A DNA stretch of 64,000 nucleotides from Bacteroidota bacterium (GCA_018829465.1 JAHJTN010000018.1:39011-103010), one strand, 5' to 3'; positions 17,571 through 27,667 are shown, counted from the first letter of the stretch. The notes: generated by a model from the sequence alone, not told the origin. Program-made: numbers and translations.

Positions 17571-18338
17571 TTACCAGTCTTTTTCGGTTTTTTTGGGCTG
17601 GCCTTCCATTTTTTCCAATTGAAGTTTTTCCTGTGATTTTTTCTCTTCGTTTTCCGCAGCTTTTAATAGGTTTTTTATTTGCTGAGGCGACATTTGTCCC
17701 TGTTGCGGTTTGGGTTGGGCGGGTTGCTCTTTTTGTTCACCTGGATCTTTGGGCTGGTCACCTTGTTTGTCCTCGGGTTTGTTGGGATCTTTTTTGTCCT
17801 GATCGCCTTTGTTTTGGTTGTCTTTGTTTTGGTCGCCTTCCTTTTTGTCTTGTTGATTCTGTTCTTTGTTTTGATCCTTATCATCACCTTCTCCACCGCC
17901 ACCACCGCCGCCTTCTTGTTCTTGTTTTTGCTTTGCCAGAGCTAAATTGTAACGCGTTTCATCGTCTGTGGGGTTGTTGCGCAAGGCATTTTTATAAGCT
18001 TCCACCGCCTCTTGGTATCTCTTTTGAAGCATATAACTGTTTCCCAAATTGTGGTAGGCTTTGTGCTTGTCGGCTTTAGTAACCGCTTGCGCTGCGGCTT
18101 CTTTATATCGTTGTTCGGCAGCAGTTACCTGCTCGTCTCGGTAAAGTGTGTTGCCCAAATTAAACTGCGGTACGTAATTGGTGCCATTGTAGGAAATGGC
18201 TTCCCGGTAATCTGCTTCGGCATCAATCAGCTTTTTATCTGAAAAATTAGCATTGCCTTCCGCTGTTTCCTTGAGGTCTTTTTGAGCGAACACGATAGAA
18301 ACAAACAATAAAAAAATACTTGTCAATAGCTTTTGCAT
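17571..18338 (-). CDS. batC: BatC, TPR protein with charged low-complexity tail
   Basis: A 255-residue protein. Start 18338 gives MQKLLTSIFLLFVSIVFAQ, a clean signal peptide. A longer frame starting at 18467 overlaps the batB stop as ATGA but adds 43 residues that do not look like protein. TPR units fill residues 30-125 (AYHNLGNSYMLQKRYQEAVEAYKNAL). Then comes a poly-Gly patch and about 90 residues rich in K, D, Q, N, P and E, ending in a short helix. The tail is probably disordered. The encoded DNA gives long spurious open frames on the opposite strand. Confidence 0.88.
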   Translation of the reverse strand: MQKLLTSIFLLFVSIVFAQKDLKETAEGNANFSDKKLIDAEADYREAISYNGTNYVPQFNLGNTLYRDEQVTAAEQRYKEAAAQAVTKADKHKAYHNLGNSYMLQKRYQEAVEAYKNALRNNPTDDETRYNLALAKQKQEQEGGGGGGGEGDDKDQNKEQNQQDKKEGDQNKDNQNKGDQDKKDPNKPEDKQGDQPKDPGEQKEQPAQPKPQQGQMSPQQIKNLLKAAENEEKKSQEKLQLEKMEGQPKKTEKDW

Positions 18339-18463
18339 CTGTCTATGTTGATACGTCTTGTGGCTTATGTTTCTACTACGCTCATTATTAGAATGTAATG
18401 CAGGACTAAGCATATCGGATTGTTTGTAAATTGCAGCTGTGCATTTCATTTCTTTAAAATTTA

Positions 18464-19501
18464 TCATGCGTTTTCATTAAATAAGTTTAACTTTTGTAAC
18501 CATTTGGTCTTTCTTTCCAAGAAGAAAACATCGATAAATAAAAAACCTATGGCTAAGCCCACAAACCACTGAAATTGAGATTTGAAATCTGAGAATTGCT
18601 GGGCGTCAAATTCAGTTTTGTCAAACTGATTGATTTTGTCTTTTACAAAATCTACCACCTGTGCGGTGTTGCTGCCATTTTGGTAGAAACCATCTGCCTG
18701 AGATGCCAAATCCATCAATAGTGTTTCGTTGAGCTTGGTGATGACGGTTTCTCCTTGGTTGTCTTTGATATAGCTTGTAACTACGCCACCTTGTTTGAGC
18801 GGTATGGGTCCGCCGTTTACTTTTCCTATCCCGATGCTAAACACCTTAATCCCCGCTTCTTTTAAAGCAGCTGTTGAAGCTTCTAAATTTCCTTCGTGAT
18901 CTTCACCATCCGACACTACTATAATGACTTTGTTGGTTTGCTCTTCCATATTGAACAAACCTTGACTCAGCTGTAAAGCCTCAGAAAAAGCCGTTCCTTG
19001 AGACGAAAGCATATCGGTGTTGGCGCTTTGTAAAAACATTTTTGCCGCGCTGTAATCAGAAGTCATGGGGAGCAAAGGATACGCGCTGGCCGCATAAACA
19101 ACCAAACCTATCCTGTCTCCTGCAAGTTCGTTGATTATCTGCGTGATAATTTGCTTAGATTTCTCAATCCGACTGGGCGCAATGTCTTCTGCCAACATGC
19201 TTCTGGAAACGTCTAAAGCAAATACAATATCGATGCCTTCTCTTTTGATTTTCTCCACCTTGGTGCCCATTTTAGGATTAACCAAAGCAAGTACCATACT
19301 AAGAAGTGTTATACATATCATAATAAGTTTTAAAATGGGCTTAAAAATAGATGTATCCGGACTCAACACATTCATAAAAACGGAAGAAGCAAATCGCTTC
19401 TGTGCGCGTTTGCGCCACCACATCAACCACAAAAACATCCCGATGACCACAGGAATCACTGCCAACCAGATAAAATATTTTTGTGCTTCAAAAAGATACA
19501 T
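18464..19501 (-). CDS. batB: BatB, von Willebrand factor A membrane protein
   Basis: A 345-residue inner-membrane protein with segments near residues 8-28 and 55-74 and one near 310-328, enclosing a vWA domain. The metal-ion-dependent adhesion site is intact: DVSRS at 97-101, with T and D later (SDGEDHEGN). It follows batA by 14 bp. Paired vWA proteins BatA and BatB are thought to work with the MoxR ATPase in an envelope complex first linked to oxygen tolerance in Bacteroides. Confidence 0.93.
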   Translation of the reverse strand: MYLFEAQKYFIWLAVIPVVIGMFLWLMWWRKRAQKRFASSVFMNVLSPDTSIFKPILKLIMICITLLSMVLALVNPKMGTKVEKIKREGIDIVFALDVSRSMLAEDIAPSRIEKSKQIITQIINELAGDRIGLVVYAASAYPLLPMTSDYSAAKMFLQSANTDMLSSQGTAFSEALQLSQGLFNMEEQTNKVIIVVSDGEDHEGNLEASTAALKEAGIKVFSIGIGKVNGGPIPLKQGGVVTSYIKDNQGETVITKLNETLLMDLASQADGFYQNGSNTAQVVDFVKDKINQFDKTEFDAQQFSDFKSQFQWFVGLAIGFLFIDVFFLERKTKWLQKLNLFNENA

Positions 19502-19515
19502 AATTCTTTCTTTTT

Positions 19516-20520
19516 TTAAATAAAACTTCTAAAAAGTGTCCACCGCATCAACACCTCTGTCAACAGAAAAATGCCGGCAAGCCACACCCACAATCGATAC
19601 TTTTCTTCGCGATTGGTATATTTAAACTCTTCTATTTCGGTTTTCTCAAGCTTGTTAATTTCCTCGTATATTTCTTGTAATTTTTTGTTGTCGGTTGCCC
19701 TAAAATACTTTCCGCCGGTTTCCTCGGCAATTTCGTTTAACAACTTTTCATCTATTTCTACGGGTACGTTTTGATAAATAAAATTCCCGGCATTGTCTAT
19801 GGCAACGGGCGAAGGGGCGGTACCGTTTGTCCCTACGCCAATGGTGTAGGTTTTAATGTTGAATTCTTTCGCGAGTTCAGCAGCAATTCTAGGGTCTATA
19901 GAACCGGCATTGTTGACGCCATCTGTTAAAAGAATAATGACCTTGCTTAGGGCTTGGCTTTCTTTGAGTCGATTAACTGCAGTGGCCAATCCCATACCTA
20001 TGGCGGTTCCCTGATTCATTCTGTTGTCAAAAGTTATTTCCGACAAAGCCCTCAAAACCATTTCTTTGTCTGATGTAACAGGGGTTTTAGTAAAACTTTC
20101 GCCTGCAAAAACTACGATACCAATTCTGTCATTGGACCTTTCGCGAACAAAGTTTGCTGCCACATTTTTAAGTGCTTCCAACCTGTTGGGTCTAAAATCA
20201 CGCGCCAACATACTTCCGGAAATATCGATAGACATCACAATATCTATTCCTTCTGTTTTTTTGATTTTAGAAAATTCATCTACCGTTTGGGGCCGAGCCA
20301 TAGCCACAATTAAAGCGGCAAGTGCCAAAAGCCTGAGCACAAATAAAATTGGTTTTGTTTTTGACAAAAAAGAAATTTGCCCTGCAAATGCATGGGTGTT
20401 GGAGAGCCGAAGTGCCGCTGTTTGGTTTCTGCGTTGCCAAACATACCAAGCCACAGCTATCGGCAAGAGCAGAAATAGCCAAAAAAACTCGGGATTTTCA
20501 TATGTGATATTTTCAAACAT
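19516..20520 (-). CDS. batA: BatA, von Willebrand factor A membrane protein
   Basis: A 334-residue membrane protein with segments near residues 10-27 and 57-75 and at the C-terminus (LWVWLAGIFLLTEVLM). The vWA domain has a full MIDAS: DISGS at 99-103 and TDGVNNAGS later. Its start is 3 bp after the stop of the BatD-like gene, so translation is probably coupled. Family and position make the identity firm; the molecular function is not established. Confidence 0.93.
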   Translation of the reverse strand: MFENITYENPEFFWLFLLLPIAVAWYVWQRRNQTAALRLSNTHAFAGQISFLSKTKPILFVLRLLALAALIVAMARPQTVDEFSKIKKTEGIDIVMSIDISGSMLARDFRPNRLEALKNVAANFVRERSNDRIGIVVFAGESFTKTPVTSDKEMVLRALSEITFDNRMNQGTAIGMGLATAVNRLKESQALSKVIILLTDGVNNAGSIDPRIAAELAKEFNIKTYTIGVGTNGTAPSPVAIDNAGNFIYQNVPVEIDEKLLNEIAEETGGKYFRATDNKKLQEIYEEINKLEKTEIEEFKYTNREEKYRLWVWLAGIFLLTEVLMRWTLFRSFI

Positions 20521-20523
20521 CTG

Positions 20524-22164
20524 CTATGGCTTAGTTTCTTTGTTAAGTATGAGTGATTCAACGATGCGCTTTGATATTTCATCGTAATAACGCTTATCCA
20601 CATCGTACACAATCACAATTTGACGCATGCTCGGTTTCACAAAAAAGGTAAAAGCATCATAGTGATACTGTTTAGAGCCTTGCAAGAAAGTACCGGTTTT
20701 TCGAACACCGTTAATCCCATCTATGGTAATGTCCTGGCTCTCCAACTGAAAATCTTCCAAATTTAACCGTTGTTTCAACTCCTCTTCTGTCAATTCTTTT
20801 ACCTGGTCGTTTGTGATGTCTATCTGCGGATTAAAATTGATGTGATTCACCACCACATAGAAATTTTCACCCAACTTCCCGTATGCATAGTTAGACATAC
20901 TACTGATTACTTGCTCACTGCCGGGCGGAATGGCTACTTTTACCTGTTTTAACACACGAGGGGTTTCTATGCCAACCATGGGCACGCCGTATTCGCTGTA
21001 CACCCAATCGCCGTCGAGCATAACTTTACCCGGATTGCGCAAAACGGTATCCAAAGCCGGACGAAACCCGTACTTGGCTACCATGGTGATGGCCGTGCCA
21101 ACCAATACCAAGGCAAGTGCCACCATCACTGCGGTGATTCTTTGTTTTTTGCGTTTTTGCGCCAACAAAGCTTTATATCTTTCCTGTGCTAAAATTTCTT
21201 CTTCGGTGGGTTCAGGAATGGCTTCGTGCGTACTGCTAATGAAGGTTTTAATGGATTCCCGGTCTGTTGAGGCTCCGTAATTGTCGTTTTGATATTTGGC
21301 AAACTTTACCAAGTCGGCCGTCTTCAAAGTGTTTCTGAGCTGTGTCAAATGTGATTTATCTAGCTGTAGCTTGCCGCTATCAACCAGTAAATTAATTTTC
21401 TCCAACAACTCATCAGAAGTACATTCCATCACATCTACCTGAACCTCAGATTCGTAATATTTTTTAAGCACGTCTGTGAGTTTAGAGTAATATTGTTTGT
21501 AATCGGCTTGTTCGTTCAAGGAGATTTGATCGAGCATTTCCAATTCTTTAACTGCTTTTTCGTAAGGCGGAAGCTCCTCCTCTGCTTCTTTTTTCTTTTT
21601 GCGCAAATACCAAAAATAGTAACCCAACGACGCCAATAAAATCAACACAAACAAGGTCCACTTAAAAAATTTCCAAAAAGCTGACGGGATGGTAACGCTC
21701 AAGATATCTTTTATATCGTACATTTTTTGTTTGAGCGTGTCCACAGGAACGTCTAAAACTTGTACTTGTAAAGAATCCGTCATGTAGGTTTGACTGCTGA
21801 CGATGATAGGGAAAGAAGGAATGGTATAGTGGCCCGAATCGAACTGCGTAAGGCCGTATTTTTTGATGAGTCGGTAACGGTCTTGCACCCGAAAGGTATC
21901 AATAGGCATCTGTTCTACAATTTCCAAAGCACCAAAGTTTTTCAATTCTTCAGGAAAAGTTACCTGCCTCGTAGAATCTGCTTCCACACTTACCTCCAAC
22001 AATATTCTTTCGCCTATTCTGATTAGCGAAGTATCTGTCTTTACAAGCAGTTTTGGCTTTTCTTGTGCTACGTTAGGTACGGCTACAAAAAAAACGAAAA
22101 CACCCAAAAACATCATGGGAATCCATCTTTTGGTAAAAAATTGTGGTATGTAGAATGGCGTCAT
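20524..22164 (-). CDS. Bat-operon membrane protein with BatD-like N-terminus and extra C-terminal domain
   Basis: A 546-residue protein between DUF58 and batA. A signal segment (to about residue 34) is followed by one BatD-like Ig domain (LLVKTDTSLIRIGERILLEV, residues 39-140) and a membrane segment at 165-187. A helical cytoplasmic part resembles DUF4381 proteins (LTDVLKKYYESEV). A second membrane segment at about 342-363 precedes a C-terminal region of about 180 residues that I do not recognise. Short forms of this gene are usual at this place in Bat/MoxR operons; the second membrane segment and final domain look like an addition. Role unknown, presumably structural within the Bat complex. 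Confidence 0.75.
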   Translation of the reverse strand: MTPFYIPQFFTKRWIPMMFLGVFVFFVAVPNVAQEKPKLLVKTDTSLIRIGERILLEVSVEADSTRQVTFPEELKNFGALEIVEQMPIDTFRVQDRYRLIKKYGLTQFDSGHYTIPSFPIIVSSQTYMTDSLQVQVLDVPVDTLKQKMYDIKDILSVTIPSAFWKFFKWTLFVLILLASLGYYFWYLRKKKKEAEEELPPYEKAVKELEMLDQISLNEQADYKQYYSKLTDVLKKYYESEVQVDVMECTSDELLEKINLLVDSGKLQLDKSHLTQLRNTLKTADLVKFAKYQNDNYGASTDRESIKTFISSTHEAIPEPTEEEILAQERYKALLAQKRKKQRITAVMVALALVLVGTAITMVAKYGFRPALDTVLRNPGKVMLDGDWVYSEYGVPMVGIETPRVLKQVKVAIPPGSEQVISSMSNYAYGKLGENFYVVVNHINFNPQIDITNDQVKELTEEELKQRLNLEDFQLESQDITIDGINGVRKTGTFLQGSKQYHYDAFTFFVKPSMRQIVIVYDVDKRYYDEISKRIVESLILNKETKP

Positions 22165-22165
22165 A

Positions 22166-23029
22166 TTATCTTGCTTTGAAATAACCCAACAGTTTTTTTA
22201 CGTAAGATTCTTTAACGTTCATTTGAATAACGCCCGCACCACTCCTACTGAAAGTGTCTTCAAAATATTTGACACGCGTTCTAAATGATTCCGCATACCG
22301 ATATCTCACGCTTTTAGATGCCGTGTTTACCAGAAAATGTTGCCCGGTTTCCTGATCGACCACATTGACCAAACCAATATTAGGCATTTCTGCTTCTCTT
22401 GTGTCAAAGATTCTAATGCCTGTTACATCGTGCTTTTTTCCCAATACTTTCATCGGCTTTTCGTAATCCGGCGAAATAAAATCTGAAAGTATAAAAACGA
22501 TGGCTTTCTTTTTCATAACGCCTGTGAGGTATTGCAAGGCCACAGACAAATCTGTTTTTTGACTCTTGGGCTGAAACTCTATCAGTTCTCTGATAATGCG
22601 AAGTGCGTGCGATTTCCCCTTTTTGGGTGGGATAAACAACTCTACCCGGTCTGTGAACAACAACAACCCTACCTTGTCGTTGTTTTGCAAGGCAGCAAAG
22701 GTAAGCGTGGCCGAAATTTCAGTAATCACCTCTCTTTTGAATTGGGTTTCCGTGCCAAAAGATTCCGAACCGCTCACATCCACGAGTAGCATCAATGTGA
22801 GTTCGCGTTCTTCTTCAAACACTTTGATGTAGGGCTCGTTGTAGCGCGCCGTAACGTTCCAATCAATGGCTCGTACATCATCACCAAACTGATATTGACG
22901 TACTTCGCTAAATGTCATCCCGCGACCTTTAAAATGGCTGTGGTACTCACCCGAAAATATATGATCGGACAAGCGACGGGTTTTAATTTCTATTTTTCGG
23001 ACTTTTTTGAGAAGTTCCTTCGTATCCAT
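22166..23029 (-). CDS. DUF58 domain protein of the MoxR-Bat operon
   Basis: A 287-residue cytoplasmic protein starting MDTKELLKKVRKIEIKTRR. The DUF58 signature is RQYQFGDDVRAIDWNVTARY (about residues 44-63), and a degenerate vWA core follows with LLVDVSGSESFG. Members are always found next to MoxR ATPases and are believed to be their partners. It lies 57 bp after moxR and 1 bp before the next gene. Confidence 0.92.
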   Translation of the reverse strand: MDTKELLKKVRKIEIKTRRLSDHIFSGEYHSHFKGRGMTFSEVRQYQFGDDVRAIDWNVTARYNEPYIKVFEEERELTLMLLVDVSGSESFGTETQFKREVITEISATLTFAALQNNDKVGLLLFTDRVELFIPPKKGKSHALRIIRELIEFQPKSQKTDLSVALQYLTGVMKKKAIVFILSDFISPDYEKPMKVLGKKHDVTGIRIFDTREAEMPNIGLVNVVDQETGQHFLVNTASKSVRYRYAESFRTRVKYFEDTFSRSGAGVIQMNVKESYVKKLLGYFKAR

Positions 23030-23086
23030 GGTTGTTGCAATTTAACTTTGTTAACAAGATGTTTTTAAAACATCCAAGGGCAAAAC

Positions 23087-24091
23087 CTATGGAACATCTA
23101 CAGCATTCACGATTTTATTAATGATGTCCACCGACGTCACATTTTCGGCTTCCGCTTCGTAGGTGATGCCAATTCTGTGGCGCAAGACATCGTGAATTAC
23201 CGCCCGGACATCTTCCGGAATCACATAGCCACGGCGTTTGATGAAGGCATAACACTTGGAAGCCATCGCCAAGTTGATGCTTCCTCTGGGTGATGCACCA
23301 AAACTGATGAGTGGTTTTAGTTCTTCCAATTTGTATTTTTCCGGATAACGCGTAGCGAAAATAATATCCAAGATATATTTTTCAATTTTTTCGTCCATGT
23401 AAACTTCCCTGACAGCTTCTTGCGCTCTCAGAATTTGTGCTACAGAAATCACGGCGTTCACTTTTTCAAAAGCCCCTTTCAAGTTTTGCCTCATAATGAG
23501 TTGCTCATCCTGAATTTTAGGATAATCAATAACTGTTTTAAGCATAAAACGGTCCACCTGTGCTTCGGGTAAAGGATAGGTTCCCTCCTGCTCTACCGGG
23601 TTTTGGGTGGCCAATACCAAAAAGGGTTTGTCTAATACAAATGTTTCATCGCCTATGGTAACTTGTTTCTCCTGCATGGCTTCAAGCAGCGCAGATTGCA
23701 CTTTAGCAGGCGCGCGGTTAATCTCATCTGCCAGTACAAAATTGGCGAAAATAGGTCCTTTTTTAATGGAAAAATCGCTTTGTTTGACATTAAAAATCAT
23801 TGTACCAACTACATCGGCGGGCAACAAATCGGGGGTAAACTGAATACGGCTAAAAGTGCCTTGTACGGCTTTAGAAAGTGTGTTGATTGCTAAGGTTTTG
23901 GCCAGTCCCGGAACACCTTCCAGCAAAATATGTCCCTGTCCCAACAAGCCAATCAGCAATCTTTCCATCATGTGTTTTTGCCCTACAATCACTTTGTTGA
24001 CTTCCATCATCAACAGGTCGATAAAAGCACTCTCTTTCTCAATCTTTTCATTAATGGATTTAATATCCGTAGCTTGTTTAGTTTCTTCCAT
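23087..24091 (-). CDS. moxR: MoxR family AAA ATPase
   Basis: A 334-residue AAA+ ATPase. Walker A is GVPGLAKT (59-66), Walker B is FVLADEINRA, and the downstream segment ATQNPVEQEGTYPLPEAQVDRF is the family hallmark. MoxR proteins act as chaperone-like ATPases that mature or insert metal into partner complexes, here presumably with DUF58 and the vWA proteins BatA/B. It is the first gene of the leftward eight-gene operon. The upstream 185 bp has no obvious TAnnTTTG box on this strand. Confidence 0.95.
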   Translation of the reverse strand: MEETKQATDIKSINEKIEKESAFIDLLMMEVNKVIVGQKHMMERLLIGLLGQGHILLEGVPGLAKTLAINTLSKAVQGTFSRIQFTPDLLPADVVGTMIFNVKQSDFSIKKGPIFANFVLADEINRAPAKVQSALLEAMQEKQVTIGDETFVLDKPFLVLATQNPVEQEGTYPLPEAQVDRFMLKTVIDYPKIQDEQLIMRQNLKGAFEKVNAVISVAQILRAQEAVREVYMDEKIEKYILDIIFATRYPEKYKLEELKPLISFGASPRGSINLAMASKCYAFIKRRGYVIPEDVRAVIHDVLRHRIGITYEAEAENVTSVDIINKIVNAVDVP

Positions 24092-24248
24092 AAATACTTT
24101 TTTTTAAGTCGCCTAAATTAAAAATAATTTTCAGCATGCAAATTGAAAATTTATTCTCAGCTATGATGTTAATGGTAGGTTAAAAGTTTGAATCCTTTTT
24201 TGGGGGACAATGGCTTGTAAAATTGCTAAATTTTATGTGAAATTAACG

Positions 24249-24256
24249 TATCTTTG
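24249..24256 (+). promoter_or_regulatory. promoter -7 element for hutI
   Basis: TATCTTTG matches TAnnTTTG, with a TTG at 24223-24225 at long (23-bp) spacing. The implied leader is about 40 nt before the ATG at 24301. Confidence 0.5.
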
Positions 24257-24300
24257 GCTTAATGCCTTTAAGCTAATTGTATTCTCAACGCAGTTTTTTC

Positions 24301-25551
24301 ATGCTAAAAACCTCTTATCGCTTTTTCGGTCCGTTTTCACAATTAATAAGCCTGTCAAACTTACCGCTTAAAGGTAAGCTTGAAGAAGATAATTTAGAGA
24401 TTATCAGCCATGCCGGTATCTTGGTTTGCGATGGGAAAATTAAAAAAACAGGACCTTTTGATTCGCTGCAAGTTGAGGCAAAAAAGCTGGGGGCGCAAAC
24501 GGTTGTGATACCCTCAGAAATGGTTGTGTTGCCCGGCTTTGTAGATGCACATACACATATTTGCTATGCCGGCACTCGGGCAAACGACTATGCCTTGCGA
24601 ATTTCGGGAAAATCTTATCTCGATATTGCCAAAGCCGGCGGCGGTATCTGGCAAACCGTAACGGACACTCGAAATGCTTCTACAGAAGACCTCGTTTCTT
24701 TGCTGACGCAGCGTTCGGCATTGATGCTTCAGCGCGGTGTCACTACCACAGAGGTAAAAAGTGGTTACGGACTGAATCTGAATGACGAACTCAAAATGTT
24801 ACGCGCCATTAGGGACGTAAACCAAAACACGACTTGTGAACTCATCTCTACATGTTTGGCTGCGCATATCAAACCCAAAGATTTTGAAGGCACACCACGA
24901 GAATATTTGGATTATTTGCTGGAGAATGTTTTGCCGGTGGTTCGTTCTGAAAAACTATCAAACCGGGTTGATATTTTCACTGAAGCATCTGCTTTTGATG
25001 TACATGACAGTGCCTATTTCTTACAAAAAGCAAAAGCGATGGGGTTTGAACTCACCGTGCATGCCGATCAATTTTCGACTGGCGGTAGCAAACTCGCTGT
25101 TTCGCTTGGTGCCCAGTCTGCCGATCACTTGGAAGCTTCCAAAGACAGAGAAATTAAAACCCTTGCATCTAGCCAAACCGTGGCAACGGTCTTGCCCGGT
25201 GCCTCTTTGGGCCTGGGTATCAACTTTGCCCCCGCACGTAAGATGCTGGATGCGGGTTGCTGCCTAGCCATAGCCTCCGATTGGAATCCGGGCTCTGCAC
25301 CTATGGGCTGTTTGCTTACGCAAGCCAGTCTGCTCGGCGCTTATGAAAAACTAAACGCTGCCGAAATTTTTGCAGGAATTACCTATCGGGCGGCAAAGGC
25401 TTTAGGTTTGGCTGACAGGGGCAAAATTGAGCCGGGATTACAGGCCGATTTTATCGGATTTCCTTGCTCCGATTACCGCGAAATCTTGTACCACCAAGGC
25501 CAAATGCAACCTTCGTTTGTCTGTAAAAAAGGAAGGGTGGAGAAGCAATGA
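24301..25551 (+). CDS. hutI: imidazolonepropionase
   Basis: A 416-residue metal hydrolase that opens the ring of 4-imidazolone-5-propionate to formiminoglutamate, the third step of histidine degradation. The metal motif VDAHTHICYAG, the substrate loop GGGIWQTV, the later histidine in VHADQFS and the aspartate in ASDWNPGSAP are all present. I chose ATG 24301 (MLKTSYRFFGPFSQ), downstream of the TATCTTTG box, over an eight-codon extension. hutG lies 5 kb away on the same strand; hutH and hutU are not in the window. Confidence 0.95.
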   Translation: MLKTSYRFFGPFSQLISLSNLPLKGKLEEDNLEIISHAGILVCDGKIKKTGPFDSLQVEAKKLGAQTVVIPSEMVVLPGFVDAHTHICYAGTRANDYALRISGKSYLDIAKAGGGIWQTVTDTRNASTEDLVSLLTQRSALMLQRGVTTTEVKSGYGLNLNDELKMLRAIRDVNQNTTCELISTCLAAHIKPKDFEGTPREYLDYLLENVLPVVRSEKLSNRVDIFTEASAFDVHDSAYFLQKAKAMGFELTVHADQFSTGGSKLAVSLGAQSADHLEASKDREIKTLASSQTVATVLPGASLGLGINFAPARKMLDAGCCLAIASDWNPGSAPMGCLLTQASLLGAYEKLNAAEIFAGITYRAAKALGLADRGKIEPGLQADFIGFPCSDYREILYHQGQMQPSFVCKKGRVEKQ

Positions 25552-25633
25552 AATTGTAATAGGTAGTTAAAAATCATTTTAATTTTTATACATTTACTTG
25601 CTCTCATCCGAACAAAATCAATTCATTTTCTAT

Positions 25634-27667
25634 ATGAAAACTGCCAAAACTAATTTCATGCTGCTGCTGTTTATCTCATTTTTCAGCTACAGCCAAGTTC
25701 AAACCCCACTACAACTTACCGATTTATTTGATTTAGAACACGTCACCGATCCACAGATTTCGCCGGATGGCAGTAAAATCGCCTATATCCGAAATTTCAA
25801 AGACATCATGACCGATCGGGACTATTCCAACCTGTGGATTGTCAATTCGGACGGCACCCAAAACCGACCGCTTACACAGGGAAACCAACGAGATTTCGCA
25901 CCGCGATGGTCGTACGACGGCAAAAAAATTGCTTTCCTTTCCAATGGTCAAGATGAGAAAGTAAAGCTATTTGTTTACTATTTGGATACGGAAACAGCCG
26001 TAGCCTTAACCCACAGTGCGAATCCGCCGGGAGCAGTTGCTTGGTCAACAGACGATACGCAATTGGCTTTTACCCGGTTTGTTGCGGCTTCCAAAAAATC
26101 GCTTTTAAACATTCCTTCCAAGCCCGAAGGTGCACAATGGAACGCTCCTCCTATCTTCATAAACGATATGAACTATCGCGGCGACGGTGCAGGATATCTC
26201 AAACCCGGAAACCGACAGATTTTTACTCTCGGTTTGGATGGTGGCACCGCCAAACAATGGACTTTTACAGCCCACAATCACGGAAATCCTGTTTGGGGTA
26301 AAGATGATGACAACAGCCTTATTTTTTCTGCCAACCTGCACGACAATCACGAAATAGCATCTAGAAATTCGGAAATATACCAATTGCGTTTAACCGATGG
26401 AAGTATCAAAGCCCTCACCAACCGTTTCGGGCCTGATGGAGACCCGGTACTGTCTCCTGATGGGAAACAAATAGCCTTCACCGGTTTTGACGATACTTTT
26501 CAGGGTTATCAAGTCACAAATCTGTACGTGATGAACGCTGATGGTAGCGGGATAAAAAACCTGACCGCTTCTTTAGACAGGGATGCGAGCAACCCACAGT
26601 GGGAGAGCAACGGTAAAGGCATATATTTTCAATACGACGAAAAGGGAGATACCAAAATAGGCCACGTGACACGCACAGGAAAAATCAGCACCCTTGCCGA
26701 AGGCTTAGGTGGCTTAGATTTGGGCAGACCCTACAACCAAGGAACTTTTAGCGTATCAAACAACAACCGTTTGGCATATACCTTGGGCGGAACTGAACAT
26801 CCGGCAGATTTAGCGGTGTGGACAGAAAATAAAACCACCCGCCTGACGCAGCTTAACGATGACCTGTTTTCGTTTAGAAAACTGGGAAAAGTGGAAGAAA
26901 TTTGGTGGAAATCGTCGTTTGATGGCAAAGACATACAGGGTTGGATAGTGACACCGCCCGATTTTGATCCCAACAAAAAATATCCGTTTATTTTAGAAAT
27001 ACACGGAGGCCCATTTGCCATGTATGGCACTTCGTTTACTTACGAAATTCAGGAGTTTGCAGCAGCCGGATATGTGGTGTTATATGCCAATCCGAGAGGA
27101 AGCACAGGTTACGGTCAGGAATTTGGGAATTCGATTCATCATGATTATCCAAACCACGATTACGATGATTTGATGTCGGGTGTTGATGCTGTAATTGCCA
27201 AAGGCTTTGTGGACACAGCCCATTTGTTTGTGACCGGAGGCAGTGGCGGTGGCGTGCTAACCGCATGGATAGTAGGAAAAACTGACCGGTTTAAAGCCGC
27301 AGTAGTTGCAAAGCCCGTTATTAATTGGAGTAGTTTTGTGCTGCATGCCGATGCTCCGGCTTTCTTCGGCAAGTATTGGTTTGGAGAAATGCCCTGGGAA
27401 AACATTCAACACTACTGGAGGCGGTCGCCTTTGTCTTTGGTTGGAAACGTTAAAACACCAACCATGTTGCTCACGGGAGAACAAGATTTTAGAACTCCTA
27501 TCAGTGAATCAGAACAATACTATGCCGCACTTAAACTTCTAGGCGTAGAAACGGCTATGGTTAGAATACCTAATGCTTCACATGGATTGAACAATCGCCC
27601 GAGCATGTTGATGAGCAAAACAGCTTCTATTTTAAGTTGGTTCAATTACTATAAAAATAGGCAATAA
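25634..27667 (+). CDS. secreted S9 family serine peptidase (acylaminoacyl-peptidase type)
   Basis: A 677-residue protein. Start 25634 gives the signal peptide MKTAKTNFMLLLFISFFSYSQ, removing 12 residues of a longer open frame. The N-terminal half is a beta-propeller with TolB/WD40-like repeats (DPQISPDGSKIAYIRN, DPVLSPDGKQIAFTG). The C-terminal alpha/beta-hydrolase carries EIHGGP and the triad Ser537 (GGSGGG), Asp618 (GEQDFRTP) and His650 (NASHGL). Such enzymes cut short peptides in the periplasm or outside. It starts 83 bp after hutI and may be cotranscribed, so peptide and histidine use may be linked. Confidence 0.92.
   Translation: MKTAKTNFMLLLFISFFSYSQVQTPLQLTDLFDLEHVTDPQISPDGSKIAYIRNFKDIMTDRDYSNLWIVNSDGTQNRPLTQGNQRDFAPRWSYDGKKIAFLSNGQDEKVKLFVYYLDTETAVALTHSANPPGAVAWSTDDTQLAFTRFVAASKKSLLNIPSKPEGAQWNAPPIFINDMNYRGDGAGYLKPGNRQIFTLGLDGGTAKQWTFTAHNHGNPVWGKDDDNSLIFSANLHDNHEIASRNSEIYQLRLTDGSIKALTNRFGPDGDPVLSPDGKQIAFTGFDDTFQGYQVTNLYVMNADGSGIKNLTASLDRDASNPQWESNGKGIYFQYDEKGDTKIGHVTRTGKISTLAEGLGGLDLGRPYNQGTFSVSNNNRLAYTLGGTEHPADLAVWTENKTTRLTQLNDDLFSFRKLGKVEEIWWKSSFDGKDIQGWIVTPPDFDPNKKYPFILEIHGGPFAMYGTSFTYEIQEFAAAGYVVLYANPRGSTGYGQEFGNSIHHDYPNHDYDDLMSGVDAVIAKGFVDTAHLFVTGGSGGGVLTAWIVGKTDRFKAAVVAKPVINWSSFVLHADAPAFFGKYWFGEMPWENIQHYWRRSPLSLVGNVKTPTMLLTGEQDFRTPISESEQYYAALKLLGVETAMVRIPNASHGLNNRPSMLMSKTASILSWFNYYKNRQ

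Noticed and set aside
17633..18079. Long hydrophobic open frames on the plus strand opposite batC
   Set aside because: They arise from the low-complexity K/D/Q-rich coding of the batC tail; composition is skewed and the batC frame has TPR motifs.
18339..18467. N-terminal extension of BatC starting in an ATGA overlap with batB
   Set aside because: The 43 added residues would bury a good signal peptide and look non-coding; the start at 18338 is better.
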